64,000 nucleotides of DNA from Inia geoffrensis (GCA_036417435.1 CM070918.1:30821523-30885522); one strand, 5' to 3'. Positions 12,401 through 38,617 are shown, counted from the stretch's first letter. Numbers and translations: made by a program. Notes: generated by a model from the sequence alone, not told the origin.

Positions 12401-13830
12401 GAAAGGCGAAAAAGTGAGGCGAGGCGAGGCGAGGCGAGGCGAGGCTTGGCGGGAGGGGGTGGGGCGGTGCGTTCACATCTGCCTTAAAATAAACCCTGTT
12501 GCTTTATAAATATAAATCCATTTCTCTTCCGCCGGGCTGAACCGAAAGGCTGAGTGTATTTCTCACACTGAGAGAGGAAGCAGGCTGGGGGCGATTTCTT
12601 GTTTTGTAAATGAATGGAAAGGGGAATGGGCAGGTAATGATCAATAGATTAGAAAGACAGTCGATCGACGGATGCATAGGCAGGGACCAAAGCGGAGAGG
12701 CAAGGGAGGTGCGAGAGACCCAGACGGAGACCCCGAGGCTCCGACCTTCTCCTAAGGGCTTCGGTCGCCTACGGAAAGTCTGTCCAAACGAAAAGGCGCG
12801 TTTGCTCCCCTTACCTCATCAGAAAACGCTAGAAGGGAGGAGGTTGGTGGTGAGAGGGAAAAGGAAAAAATCGCCCGCTCCCTGCCCCGCCCGCCTGCCT
12901 GCCTGGCGGAAATGGACGCGCAGCTGGGGTGGCTTAGGGCCCTGACCCCCGCACCCGCCGCGGGTGGGAGCCCCGGGATGGGGTCGGGGGTGGGGAACGC
13001 GCCGCGGCCAAGGGAGGGAGGGGGCCGGGCGAGCTGGGTCCCTCCGCTGGGCGTGTGCTCGCGAACTGGCGTCGGGGCTCGGCCGACGGGGCCCCTTTGG
13101 AGAAGCGAGCGCTGGGCGAGGGAGTCGGGGAGCGGGGGTGCGGAGGGGCGTGTGCGAGACCGTCCCTCTCGGTGGCCCGCAGCCCTCGGATGCCCCGCGG
13201 GTCCCCAGGGAGAAGCGCCCCGAGCCTAGAACCACGAAGGCCCGGCACACCGTCATCGTCGTCGTCGTGCCCAGCCCTGGGAAGGGGTTGGACGACTCCT
13301 TCGCAGCGAAAACGTCCCCGCTCCGGCCCGCGTATAACAAGAGCTGCCAGAAATCCGCCTTCTCGTCTCGTCCCCACCCTTGAACAGAGGGGTCTCTCGG
13401 GGGGCGGCGTGGCTGAGGCTGGAGAGGCGCAATCGAGGAACCTCGCTAACGTGCTGAAACGTCTGGGTGATTCTGTGCAGGGCACACAGCCCAGTCGCTG
13501 CCCTCTCAAGGTTTTGGGGCGCCCGTGTCCCCATAAGGTCGCGGCCTGGGGTCAGCGCCCACCTTTCGGCACGCCCCGCCTGGGCCCCCAGGCCACCCAG
13601 CCTGGGGAGGCGCGCCCTGAGTGGCCTGCGCCCCGATGGAAACTCTACTGGAAGGTGGCCCCGACCGTTCTCCCTTACCTGGGCGCAGGGCCACCGGCTG
13701 CCGGCGGTTCACCGCCTCTCTGGAAGAAAAATTTCGCCGACCCCTCTAGACACCAACTTTCACCCCGTCCGTTTGCTGACCCCAAAATAGTGCTCTGGAG
13801 GAAAACATGTTTCCCCTAGAACAAAAGGGA
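12400..13830. promoter_or_regulatory. Second CpG island downstream of SALL1
   Basis: CpG-dense, GC-rich sequence strongest at 12870-13720, about 1-2 kb beyond the likely SALL1 3' end and flanked by AT-rich DNA. A TATAAATA box on the plus strand at 12505-12512 precedes it, and CAG|GTAATG, a possible splice donor, occurs at 12631-12639. Open frames of up to 254 codons exist on both strands, but their low-complexity Pro/Arg/Gly/Ala content resembles no protein I know. It may be a promoter for an antisense noncoding RNA or a distal regulatory island. Confidence 0.6.
12416..12445. repeat. (GAGGC)6 pentanucleotide tandem repeat
   Basis: Six perfect copies of GAGGC at the left edge of the downstream CpG island, about 60 bases before the TATA-like box. 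Confidence 0.95.
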
Positions 13831-15159
13831 GAGAGGAGGAATCAGATTGAATTCTGATGATGCAGTATTCAACTCGACAGCACTTATCCTTTGCAATGGG
13901 CTTTTTCTTTCAAATATGCATGTGTGTTTAAATGCCTAAAACCAAGTTGACCTCTTGGGTTGAGGCCCAGTTTCAGGGTCAGATTATATAACCCCCGCTG
14001 CCCCGGGAATTCTCCAGCAATGCTTCTCTCAGCCGCCTGGAAAACGACTGAATCAAGGGAAGTGAAAATGGAACATTTGAAATAAAGCCGAGGTCTCCAT
14101 GGGCACAAATATCTTGCTTAAGGAAACTTACCTGGCCAGATGGAACCTCCTATACCAACTTTTAATTTCATATCATTTTTTCCTTTTGCTTGGGGGCAGG
14201 GGGGTTGTAAGAGGAGTGCCCAACAAGCAATTGATATTGGGAGACTATCTAGATCCTCCAAATTAAAAAAAGAAAGAAAGGAAAAAAGAAAGAGAAAACA
14301 CATGCCCATGCAAACCTGTTTCTGTTATGCCTTTTACAATTCCTTATTTAGAGAGAGATACACACTCAATTTACTGGTGCCTGGGGAAATGTTAGAATAC
14401 ATTTCGGGGCCCTAGGTAAATAGAAATGCACTCTAAAAACACAGACACAGTATTTTCTTTTATCTGTTGCAAAAAAAAAATGTATTTGATTACTTGAGTA
14501 AAATTACAGTATCTCTGTTGTTAGTAAGTATTAAATGTTAAAGAAATTGGACCCCCCCCCTTTCCTTTCAACTTTCCAAGAAAGTGCATGTAACAGTCCA
14601 CGTTTTTTCTTCCATAACCTAATACAAAATAAACAAACACTATACCTGCTCTCTTGATCAAGAAGCATTTGCTCTTGTAAGGAACGTATGTACATTTTAA
14701 TGAAAGTGATATTTGTTATTGTATATACAAGAGCATCTACATTTTCTCCACTGAAGGTTGTTCAAGATGCTATACTTAGCAGCATTGTGAAATTCCAGCA
14801 CACATTTTCTATTGTGAATATACCTACAAGGCAAAATGTTACGTCTTAGTTTCAACTACCAAAACAACACTTGTATTTTCTCTAGAGAATTCTGCGTGCT
14901 TATCACTGTACAGAAACTTATTAACATTGAGGACGACTCAAGTAAAAAGCACGATACAAATAGCAGTTCAAAACGGAAAGGGTTAAATCTACAAAAAAAA
15001 AAAAAAAAAAAAAAAAAAGCAGATTGAATTTTAGAACAAAAATCAAAAAAAAAAACCAAACCTTTCAAAGAACCACACAGTTCAGTCTGTACTTTCAGTC
15101 CTTTCCTTAAATTTGTTTCCAAAGATTAGACAATGTGTTTGCTGATAAAATTTTCCAGC

Positions 15160-15596
15160 AGGATCAAAGTGTACATTTATATACAGATTTTATTAGAGAT
15201 CTAATGCATCACTGAGGCATTTCATCAACACCAGATTCATATTAAACTGGATATAGAAAATAAGTTAATGCCAGATTAAGACCGCCTAGCAGGGCAACTT
15301 GCAATTGCCATAAATGTTACAGCAAGTTTACAGGACTCTAGTCAATTAGTATTTAGTCCAAAAATACAGAAGACCAAAGTTAACGCTTGCATCCTGTTTG
15401 CAAAGCCAGGTTATATCACTAATAAATAAGCTTTCTTAGAACTCTAGAAGTTGAACAAGGTACAAAAGAATGTCTTCAGAATGTTGTAGTTCAGAGATCT
15501 GGGGGGACCAGAAGGTGGGGGGCACGGGGCAGGGAGTAGGAGGCAACCATGGGTCTCATTCTGAACGGGGATGCTCTTTCTCCAGCCAGAGTGGAT
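15160..15596 (-). other. SALL1: SALL1 3' UTR, minimal extent
   Basis: Sequence after the stop codon is AT-rich and repeat-free. The first AATAAA on the minus strand is at 15194-15189, which would place cleavage near 15160-15180. The true 3' end may lie further left. An ATTAAA at about 14700-14695 is present, and the human UTR is about 1 kb from memory, which would reach about 14550. An A26 run on the plus strand at 14993-15018 (U26 in the transcript) would then be inside the UTR. Confidence 0.6.
15189..15194 (-). terminator. SALL1: Candidate SALL1 polyadenylation signal AATAAA
   Basis: AATAAA on the minus strand, about 400 bases after the stop. It is the only canonical hexamer I found between the stop codon and 14.5 kb. 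No strong GU-rich downstream element is obvious, so use of this site is an inference. Confidence 0.5.
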
Positions 15597-29749
<14,153 letters not shown>

Positions 29750-29817
29750 TCAAACATCAGCTGGGGCAGAATAAAAAATTACTAAAAAAAAATCTTCTCA
29801 AAATTACGGAAATCGAG

Positions 29818-29835
29818 CGGCGGCGGCGGCGGCGG
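29818..29835. repeat. (CGG)6 in the SALL1 5' UTR region
   Basis: Six uninterrupted CGG triplets on the plus strand (CCG in the transcript), about 75 bases upstream of the ATG. Probably within the 5' UTR or at the initiation region. Such tracts are often length-variable. Confidence 0.8.
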
Positions 29836-29907
29836 CTCCCCCCGCCCGCCGGCCCGCCCGCCCCCTCCCCGGCTCCCCGGCCCCGGGCGCAGCGCGCATG
29901 TGTCCTG

Positions 29908-30064
29908 CTATAATTATGATTATCAATAATGCATTGCGATTAATCATAGAGGGGCTCTTTGAAAGGCGATTGGCACCGGGCCAGCGCTATTCAAACCCGC
30001 TCGCCTTAATCAATTAGTTCGTGATTTGCTGCAGACCCCTGTCTCTCCGCGCGCTGGCCCAATA
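29908..30064 (-). promoter_or_regulatory. SALL1: SALL1 proximal promoter: homeodomain, TCF-like and CCAAT cluster
   Basis: An AT-rich block inside the CpG island, 165-320 bases upstream of the ATG. It contains TAATTA (29911-29916), the palindrome GATTAATC (29938-29945), CTTTGAA (29957-29963, TCF/LEF-like), GATTGG (29968-29973, a CCAAT box on the minus strand), TTAATCAATTAG (30006-30017) and a plus-strand CCAAT (30059-30063). Its position and composition mark it as a likely core or proximal regulatory module. Factor identities are inferred from motifs only. Confidence 0.6.
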
Positions 30065-31599
30065 AGCCGGCCGCGGGGCTGGCTCTGCGCGCCGCGCCGC
30101 CCGACACTGGGTTAACCCTCTTCGCGACCGCCAGGGACTCCGCGGCCGGGCCGCCGGGGGCCTGCCTCCTCGCCTCTGCGCACCCCGGCCTGAGCCCCCC
30201 TCCCTCCCTCGTCCCCCCCGTCCCGGGCTGGGCCGACCCAAATTAGCATGCCCTCCCCGGAATTAAGCCTCTCCGGGTGGGGGGTGGGGCCGGGCGGCGG
30301 GGCCTGGGGACCCGGGCTGCAGGCGCGCGGCGAACTTCCCAACTCCGGCGCTAGGCGCGCCGGCCCGCGGGGGGAGGGAGTCCCGTGGCGGGATTTGGGG
30401 GTAGGAAGTCCCGTTTCTTGAGTGTTTCTTCGTTTCTTTAAGAGCTACCAGAAAGCAGCCCACCCCCACACCCATTAAAAAAAAAATAAGCGAGTGGGGA
30501 AGAGCCAGCCCCACGCCGGTCCGCCTCCCGCCCGCGGCCAGGCCTCCCTCCCGCTCGCTGCCTGGCTCGGCGCTCCTTCGCCCCGAGTTCTCCATCCCCT
30601 GGATCCCGGGCTCGCGGGGCGCGGAGAAGAGGACCAAGGAAAGGTTTGGGAACATGACGGGTTTGGGGCTTTGGGGGGGAGGGGCAGCTCTCCCGCCACC
30701 CCGATCCTCCTCAAAGGGCCCCGATCCTCCAGCCTCTCGCTTGCTCCCTCGCTCCCTTTCTCTACCTCGGACATTCCCAGGACAATTAGGGCTGAAGTTT
30801 TCGGGAGAAGCGGCCCGGAGCCCGTGGGATAAGGGGGCGGCCCGGCTCCGCCCAGGACCCCTCCCGGACCTCCCCCTCGGCAGCCCGGGTTGGCTGCAGG
30901 GTGCGTCACTCCGCGGGGAGGCGGCGGCGGCCGTGGCGCCGCAGATCCCGGGGCGGGCGGCGAGCGGGGACCGGCCTGGGATCCGAGTTCAGCTCCAGCC
31001 GGGGGGAGGGGAGGGGCCGCCGCTTACCCAGCACGCTGCAACCCTCCCCTGGCCTCGGGAGGCGCGGGCCTGCCCCGCCGGGCTCCGGGCAAGGCCAGTC
31101 CCCGGGACCCCTGGGCTCCCCGACCTGGGGGAGGGGGCCGTACCCCAGGCTCCTGGCGAGGTGACCGAGCTGAGCCGGGAGTGAGAGGCGGGGTGGGGGG
31201 TGGGGGTCCTTGTCCGCAGCTGCCTGGCCCGGCAGAAGCTCGCCTCCACCTCTCAGGCACTTGCCGACAGCGGCGCCCAAACTTTTCGCACCAGCTCCAT
31301 CTCCCCAGGCTGCGATGCAGCCTCCCCACCCGAGCCCCAGAGCACGGAATGGGGATCCCGGGGCCCGCACTCCCTCCGCTGGGCTCGGGCGCCCGCGAAC
31401 CTGAGGTTCAGTCCTCGTCTCAGCCTAGCTCTTCCCCCTCGCGCCTCAGGGTCTCCTCGCTCCAAGGTTCCCGAAGTCCTGCGCCCGAGGGACAAACTAA
31501 ACTTCGGTTGAGTAATGGGGAGGAGGGGGGTGCAGATACACAATCCCTGCCCTATCTCGCGATCGGGAAAGGAGAGGGCTCATAAGGACGCCCCAATTC

Positions 31600-34500
31600 G
31601 GGAGCGCCCTGGAGTCTGGAGAGGAACATATTCGGTTCGCGCGAAGTGGGCACCAATCTCCGGGTAGAGTTTCGGGTACTCCGGACCCTACTGCGCTCCC
31701 CCACGACTCTCTATAGCTTCTTTGCGCCCCCCCCCCTTTTAAAAAAAAACCTAAATCTTTTGTGTGCGGGTGAATGTTTCTGTTCTCCTCCTGGAGACTT
31801 TATTTTTCTTGGTATAACTTCTCCTTTCTTTCTCCTTGTTCGCCCTTTCTTCACCTTTTCTCCCGCTTATTTTTCCTCTCTTCTGCCCTCGCTCGGCTCC
31901 TAACACACGCGCACACACACGCACACCCTCTGCTCCTCGCTCTTTCTCCCCAGGTCCTGTTGGTTACAGTAGATTTTGATAAAAAGACAAACGAAGCCAT
32001 CAGTGGGGCTGATGTTGAAGAATGAAGATAATAATGTTTCCATAGGTGGTGCTTCAAATGCCATTATTTCTCACTGAATATTTAAAGAGATCCCTCGGCA
32101 AAGATGGATCTGCGTGCTCCTGGGGTGCGAGCCGCTCGCTTCCCCCAGACACCCGGGAAAGTGTGCAGGAGCACGTGTAAACCACACACACGCACGCACA
32201 CACACACACTCCGCAAACTGTGATCCTCGCAGACACCCCAACCCGCGCTCTCCCAGGTACACCAACGCGACCGTATGCACTTGCACACTCGTTTCTCCGC
32301 TTATGCCCGCTTTTGGAGCCGCCCCGCATCCGTCTGTAACAATCTTGGCTTCTTTAAAGTCCGGGCCTCCGGAGCACCGCGTGCTGCCAGGAACCAAGCG
32401 GAGCTGGCGATCCCGCAAACCCCTCTTCCCGGTTCGCGCCGCGTGCTCCGCGGGAAGCTCTCGGGGAGTAGCTTCACACGTGTTCGTTACTTGCTCTGTG
32501 TGTGATTAAGATTAAGGTGGGGGGGAAGCTTTCCCTCCCCCCAAAAAAACCACCAAAACAACCAACCAAACGAAATGCGCACGCAAAAGCAGCTTCGCGA
32601 TGTTTAATTAAAAATGGGCGAACAGAGACGAATTAATTGGGGAGATCCAAACTTTAATAACTTTTTTCGTTCTTTTGCGTCCTCGAAGGCGTAGAGGCAG
32701 GGGTCTCGCTCCGTGCGCAGCGTCCCCTGCTAATTTCTTGTTTGTTTTCTTTCCCTCTGTGGCCCGGAGAGAGGAGAGGGAAGGTGGAGGAGGGGGGGAT
32801 GGGAGGAGGGGAATGGTCGGAATGGCCGGGAGAGGAGAATCGGTCTTTATTGTTGACGGCAATACATTGATTACGGGCCATTGTCTCAGGCCCAAGTTCC
32901 GTGGTTCGCAGACACCGGCGCCGTACTGCCGAGGCGCACGGGTGAGGCTTCGTGTGCCGCGAGGCAGAGAAATAATTAAATTAATAAAAACGGAGAGAGA
33001 GTGGGGGTCGATTTGCACTTTTGAGCGGGTCTAAAGAAGGCTGGGAGTGCGAGTGAGGTTGCCACAGCTGGAGCCCGTCCCCACGCCCCGCTCACTCAGG
33101 AGACCTGTGCGCTGTACTGGGGGTCGCGGGTCCCCGCCTTAGGTGGGGCAGCTGCTGGGGAACTCGGACTGACGGGCCTGGCACTTAGGGGTTGCTCCAC
33201 GTCAAGGAATGGGGGTGGCCCGAAGTGAGGCAGCGGCTGCGCCAGGGTCGTGACCTCGTGGGCCGGCAGGAACCGCACACGGGGGCGGCGATTGGCGAGC
33301 TGTGCAAACTCACATTTGGGGGGCTTGATGCCTGTGTTTCTACCAACACGTTCCCTCAGTTTTCCCAACACCTACGGAGTCCTTGGTGGGTTTGGCTGGG
33401 CCGAAGGCTTTGGCTGGGCCCCAAGGCTTCGGGCCACAGCCGAATTCCCAGCGAAGGGGTTTCCCGGCCTCCTCTTCATCCCCTGATCCTGGGACGAGGA
33501 GAGGGTGTTGAGCCTCCCTTTTTCTAAGGCCCGGTTCTTCCACCCGCAAAAGAACCTTATTCTGGCCCAGTCTGACCCCGGGTTTGGGATGGAGCCTGGA
33601 ATGAGGCCTGGCCTGGGCCCGGGACGCTCCTTCTCTCTCCGCCGGCGCGGGCTGGACACTCTACTACCCTTGAACTGAAGATCGGCCCCACTCGCCCTGC
33701 CCCGCGCCCCTGCTTCCTCAGCCCCCCGGCCTCAGGCCCCGCTAGCCCCGCGGCCGAAATTAGGAGGGCAGGAAAGGAGGTTTCGTTTTCTGGTGCCAAG
33801 CAGAAAGCGGCGAAAAGGCGGCCGCGGCGTCCCGGGGGCGGGGGTGGAGGCACATCGAAGGTATCAACATTATTGATGGGGAAATATTAGGGGCAGGAGC
33901 CCGGAGATCAGGTTCCCAGTCCCTCCCCTACCCGGAGGTGGGAGGGACGGAGTGGGTGGTGGCAGTGGTGGCGGCGGTGGCGCGTGTTGGGATGCGGGCG
34001 GCTGAATGCACTCGCATTAAGCACTCTTGGGATTTATTTATATTTTTCTTGTCTGAAAGTTGGGGCGGGGGGGAGGAGGAAGGATTGACTTGGCTAGTAC
34101 CCGAGCCCTTAAGCTCTTTCCCAGGGTTGGGGCCAGAGTGGTGGGAGGAGGGGGCAGGAAAAATGATAAAAAGCAAAGACCAAGTTTGGAAAGCACACCG
34201 TAGGCTCGCTTATTTTCCAAGACCCGGTCCTTCGCTTCCCCGAGAGTTTCAGAAACTCCTTCCTTAACCGAACTGCTGTCGCTCAAATCCTAATCTCTCC
34301 TCGGCCACTGGAGAGGCTTCGAACCCGAAGCCTGGGGGAGCAGGCTCAGGTGGGTACCCCCGGCCCCGGCGGAGACTCTGCCGCGAGCGCTTGGCGCGCT
34401 GGCTCTCCAGCAGCCAAGTCCCGGCGGCGGCGAAAAGGCGCACTTTCTGGGGGAACCCGCCGCCCTCAGCCAAGGGCTATCTCCAGACCGGCGCCGGGTG

Positions 34501-34850
34501 CAGCGCGGGGACCAGGCGCCCAGGCGCCGGCTCCGGCGGGAAATTCAGCCGTGGCGAGCGGAGGGCGGGCTGGGTAACCAGCCGCGCGCATCCCAGCCAA
34601 GGGTCCCACACTACTGGCAAACTTCGTATTTCTTCTCTTGCAGGGCCATCTGCACGCCGGCATTTAGAAACTGACTTCGCTGGCGACCGCCAAGTGCCTG
34701 TGATTTTTTTACTTTCCGTCTACAATGAGCGTCTTGCGCTTAAATTCACTGCGCCCTGCATGCAACAGTACCTCGCTAAGGGGTCTCTGGGTATAAAATG
34801 CCTCCCAAAGGAAATGTATCGAGGTAGAGAAAGTGAAAAAGACTAATCAA
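31600..34850. other. GC-rich, repeat-free DNA upstream of the SALL1 promoter
   Basis: Alternating CpG-rich patches (32380-32480, 33050-33450, 33550-33850, 34290-34600) and short AT-rich blocks (32590-32670, 32840-32880, 34020-34050). No transposon was recognised. A CA/CG-rich simple tract lies at 31900-31925 and at 32180-32210. On the plus strand a pyrimidine tract of about 125 bases (31825-31952) ends in CCCCAG|GT, a good splice-acceptor shape. No coding sequence is supported. Alternative SALL1 5' exons or a divergent noncoding transcript could lie here. Confidence 0.5.
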
Positions 34851-35252
34851 ATTTATAAAAAGAAAACCTTTGCTTCCTTTTGGTTAAAATCCCTTTGCGA
34901 TTTTCTGAGCGTGAAAAAAAAAAAAATCATCACCATGCAATAGAGTGTAGCTAATTCCTGGAACCTATTAGGAGGATGTCCAGAAAGCCCAGCAGGGCTC
35001 ACAGATTTATTCCCATCTTTGAGCTCAAGAAGTAGGACTTTTGGATCCAGTGAGTAGTAATCAGTTCTTATATCTTATATGTTGGGAATAGGTGTGAGAT
35101 CTCTGGAGCCCTGGACTCTGTGTGCATTTCGAGGTGTGACTGGGGGTCTGCCAGGAAGCTCATTTTCATTCATAAAAGAGATCCGCTCCAATGACCTCCC
35201 TGTGGGACGCCTAGATGAACTAATTTAGCAAATCTCTTGCAACAGACTTCAA

Positions 35253-35305
<53 letters not shown>

Positions 35306-35380
35306 GTATATTATACATAATATATGTATATAATATATGTATATAATATAATATACATATATTATATATATATATATTCT
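35253..35380. repeat. AT-rich microsatellite with inverted repeats
   Basis: About 45 bases of pure (AT)n from 35254, then permuted TATATGTATATTATACATAA units and another (TA)n to 35378. Short ORFs here are low-complexity Tyr/Ile artefacts. It marks the boundary between the GC-rich SALL1 upstream domain and ordinary intergenic DNA. Confidence 0.95.
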
Positions 35381-36629
35381 GCCTCTTTCTCTAGCAAAAG
35401 GTCCCTTTTTAAAAGAACAGATCGACAATTGCCAAAGAGAGGTACATCTTGGTTTTATAAAAAGCTGCATACAGTGAGACCTTGCTCGGGATGGCTTCTC
35501 TTTGGTCAGTGTTCAGAGAAGAAAGCACCATTTGGTTTCTGTTTGATTAATCAAATGGCCACATGGAGTTTCAGAACCATCCTGGGGTCCTGGCCCTTGT
35601 CTGCCTGGCAGCCTGTGAGCGAGGCTGGACTGTCACTCACATTATGGGTAATTTACAAATCCCACAAGTCTCAGCTGAGCTATGACTTTGTTAGGGAATA
35701 TTTCTGTCTACTGAGAAAGGGCTTTCTCTGAGGGAGAGAGGTATTTCTTCTTGGGGCTGCAGTGAGTCAGAGTTGTAGCTTCACCCCATCCCCACAGCAA
35801 AGTTCAATTCATCCATCCGGTGCAGTTCAAACCTGCATCCTTTATGTGTGATGAGTTAAAAAAGGGTGTGGGGGGGTAACCCACCCCTCTCTTCTTCTTC
35901 TTTCACCTTTTCCAGCTCAAGGAAATTTTCTAAATTGTTGCAATGATATTTCTTTCTCCCAATGTTCATCCTCGTCTCTCTAGCCACAGTTACAATTCTT
36001 TCCAACTTAATATCCAGTTTAACATGGAGTTTTACATTTAAAAGGCTAAAATTTCCCAATTCCAAACCTGTGTCTCCCTGCTTCCTTGTGCCTTCTCAAA
36101 ACAGAGGCAATTATCTCTTAAGTTACAATCCTGAAACCATCAATACATACACAGCCATGTCAGAAACTAGCTCCAACTTTTTCTTCCTCTTCCCATTTAT
36201 AATTCTCATTGTGTCCCCGCCTCCATTCTTTCATCCTGGGTTCCGCCACCCCCAGACTCTTTGACATACTTTATAGTAAAACACAATCCCTGGAAGCCTT
36301 CCTCAGAACCTTGCGCAGGTTGTAATGGACATAACTTTTGCTTAGAACTTGGCTAGAAACTTGCTGCAGCCTTCTCCCAGGGCCCCCAAACGGGAAGATG
36401 CCAGCAGGTCTCTCCTTCTCCGACCCAAACAAAAAGATTTCAGGGGAACTGGGGTGGAAACATTTTCCAGCTTTGTTTTGATTTTCTCTTTCCCTCCTGG
36501 ACCCCCTAGTACCTCCAGTTTGGGAGAACAGTTGCTGAGAAAACCGGCCTCTTAGCTCAGCCCCCCTGGACAATCTCTCCTCTCCTGATCTCGGATATTT
36601 GCCACGGACCAGCTTTATCCACATGTCCT

Positions 36630-37030
36630 GCTTGGGCGTTGGAGTCAGGCTATTGAGGTTCCCATCCTGGCTCCGTCATATGACAGTGTCCTGGGAACAC
36701 AGTCCTGGGTATGCACCCATGTGATGGGTAGCTTTGTTCAAATTAATTTCACTAGCCTCTGTTTCCTGCTCTATCAAGTGCAGCTAATGCAGAGGAAGCA
36801 CAGAGCTTAAGCGCATCCAGCAAGGACTCAGCTTTGCCTCCTCCTAGGATTGTGACCTCCATATGCCTCTAACAGTTTCTCATCTGTTAAATGGAGATAA
36901 TAATAGTCCTTATTTCATAGAGCTCTTGAGGGTTAAAAGAGTTAATATGTATGAAGAATTTAGAATAGTGGCTGGTATATAATTAGCACAACATAAGTGT
37001 TAACTACTATTGTTATTACCTCACAGGCTT
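36630..37030 (+). mobile_element. Two tandem MIR SINEs
   Basis: The first, about 36630-36790, has TTGGAGTCAGGCTATTGAGG and CATCCTGGCTCCGTCATATG. The second, about 36795-37030, has CTCATCTGTTAAATGGAGAT and AATAATAGTCCTTATTTCAT. Confidence 0.7.
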
Positions 37031-37039
37031 GTTGTGGGA

Positions 37040-38610
37040 ATCAAATGATACAATATGGCTAAAATATCATTCTCTATTCATCCATCCATCTATCCATTCA
37101 CTTATCTATTTATTCATTCACTCTACAGAGTAACATGTGAGGCATGGGGAATAACAGCTGTGAAACAAACACTATCATTCCTTTCCTTGCTTACAGACAA
37201 TTAATCAAACAGATTATTTCCTGGGAGCCTGTTATTATTGCCTGGCTCAGTGTTGGGCTGAGGGGAACAGTATAGAAGCAAGGGTAAACCAGTGCATAAT
37301 CTTAGTATATTTCTAACATTCTAATAGGAAGTCCCAACTAATAAAGAAGATTGAAACTAGAGCAGGTTGTGCGTGTACCCAAGCCCTGTTTTGCACGTGG
37401 GTCCTTTGGGCCAGGGGCAGATCATCTTCATGCTTCTAGAAGGTTCGTAAGCACCAGTGGACATGTAAGTGGCCTGTTGCTTAGGTGCCAGGCTGTATGC
37501 ACCTGGTTGTTTTATTTGGCTCACATATTTATCTTTTTGATGGTGTGAACTCCTCTGAGTTGTGCGGAAAACAAAACAATAAAATGGGTGCTGTTTTTCT
37601 TTGGGCTCCTTGAAAGGTCTAAATCACTTACAGTGTTTACTTAGACCTCCCATTTCTGGCTTTTTTGCTCTCCATTTTTGTCAGATTATAAAAATTAATC
37701 GTGGTCATTACAATAGACCATGCTGTAGCCAAATCTAATGGCTGGGTTGGAAAAATCCTCCTATCAGTCTGTCCTGCTCTCCCCAGTAATTGGTCTATTC
37801 TGAATACAAAACCTCTGGTGGCTGCTGCATGGACCAACTTAGTATTAGTATTATAACCATGCTGTGACCAAATGTAATTTAACATTTACTGGTGGAATGC
37901 AAAGTGCTCTTGTGAACCACCCCCCTTCCCCTGTGCTTTGAGATTAAAACACATTTTATGGTTAGAATCTGGAAAAAGAATGAAAGAGTCTGGGCCAAAA
38001 TACCTGTTAGCGGTGGAGCTGTTGTGTAAAACGGGAGAGACAATAGCATATGTGTACCCGTTTTCGGTGTAATAACGGCTTCCTTGGGAAGCATCTGACA
38101 GCAAATGCAGTTTAAGACAGTCGCGGATGTCAGCAAGCAGAGAGTGAGGTTTCTTTTTTCCCCAGTGCTGAGGGAGCAGACTCGATTTAATCTGTCACTT
38201 GATGTCCTCTCCTCAAAAATAGTGCCCGGGGGCTCTCAGGGGTTTTATTTAGAGGCTCTTAGGAGCTTGGCAGTATGTAAATTATGTGTGAGTGTCCTTC
38301 ATAGTTCCTGGTGGTCATAATCAGAGGGATTTAAACATGATTTAGCCTTTCAGATGATCTGTGTGAGCACTGGAGCCAGCCAGGGCAGTGGTGACAGTCC
38401 AGGCTGCGTTTCTCACCATTGCATCAAATAGGTTTCCATGTCTTGGCTGCTCTGTCCATTCTCCTCCTGGCCTTGGAGTTGGTCTAAGAGTAACCCCGCA
38501 GCGTTGGTGGGTGACCTCCGAAATATCTTTACTACATCAGGGAGTTCTGAGATTTTTCAAAATGGAAGGTTTTATAACTTTAAAAAATACAATTCAATCG
38601 ATAATGACTG
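37040..38610. other. Intergenic, mostly unique
   Basis: A short (CATC/TATT)n-like stretch at 37075-37125, then repeat-free sequence. 37650-38350 keeps scattered CpGs in an AT-rich background. No coding potential is supported. Confidence 0.45.
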
Positions 38611-38617
38611 CAAAGCT

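Noticed and set aside
12819..13819. Open frames of 100-254 codons on both strands in the downstream CpG island
   Set aside because: GC-rich sequence has few stops in all frames. The translations are low-complexity Pro/Arg/Gly/Ala, overlap on both strands and match no known family.
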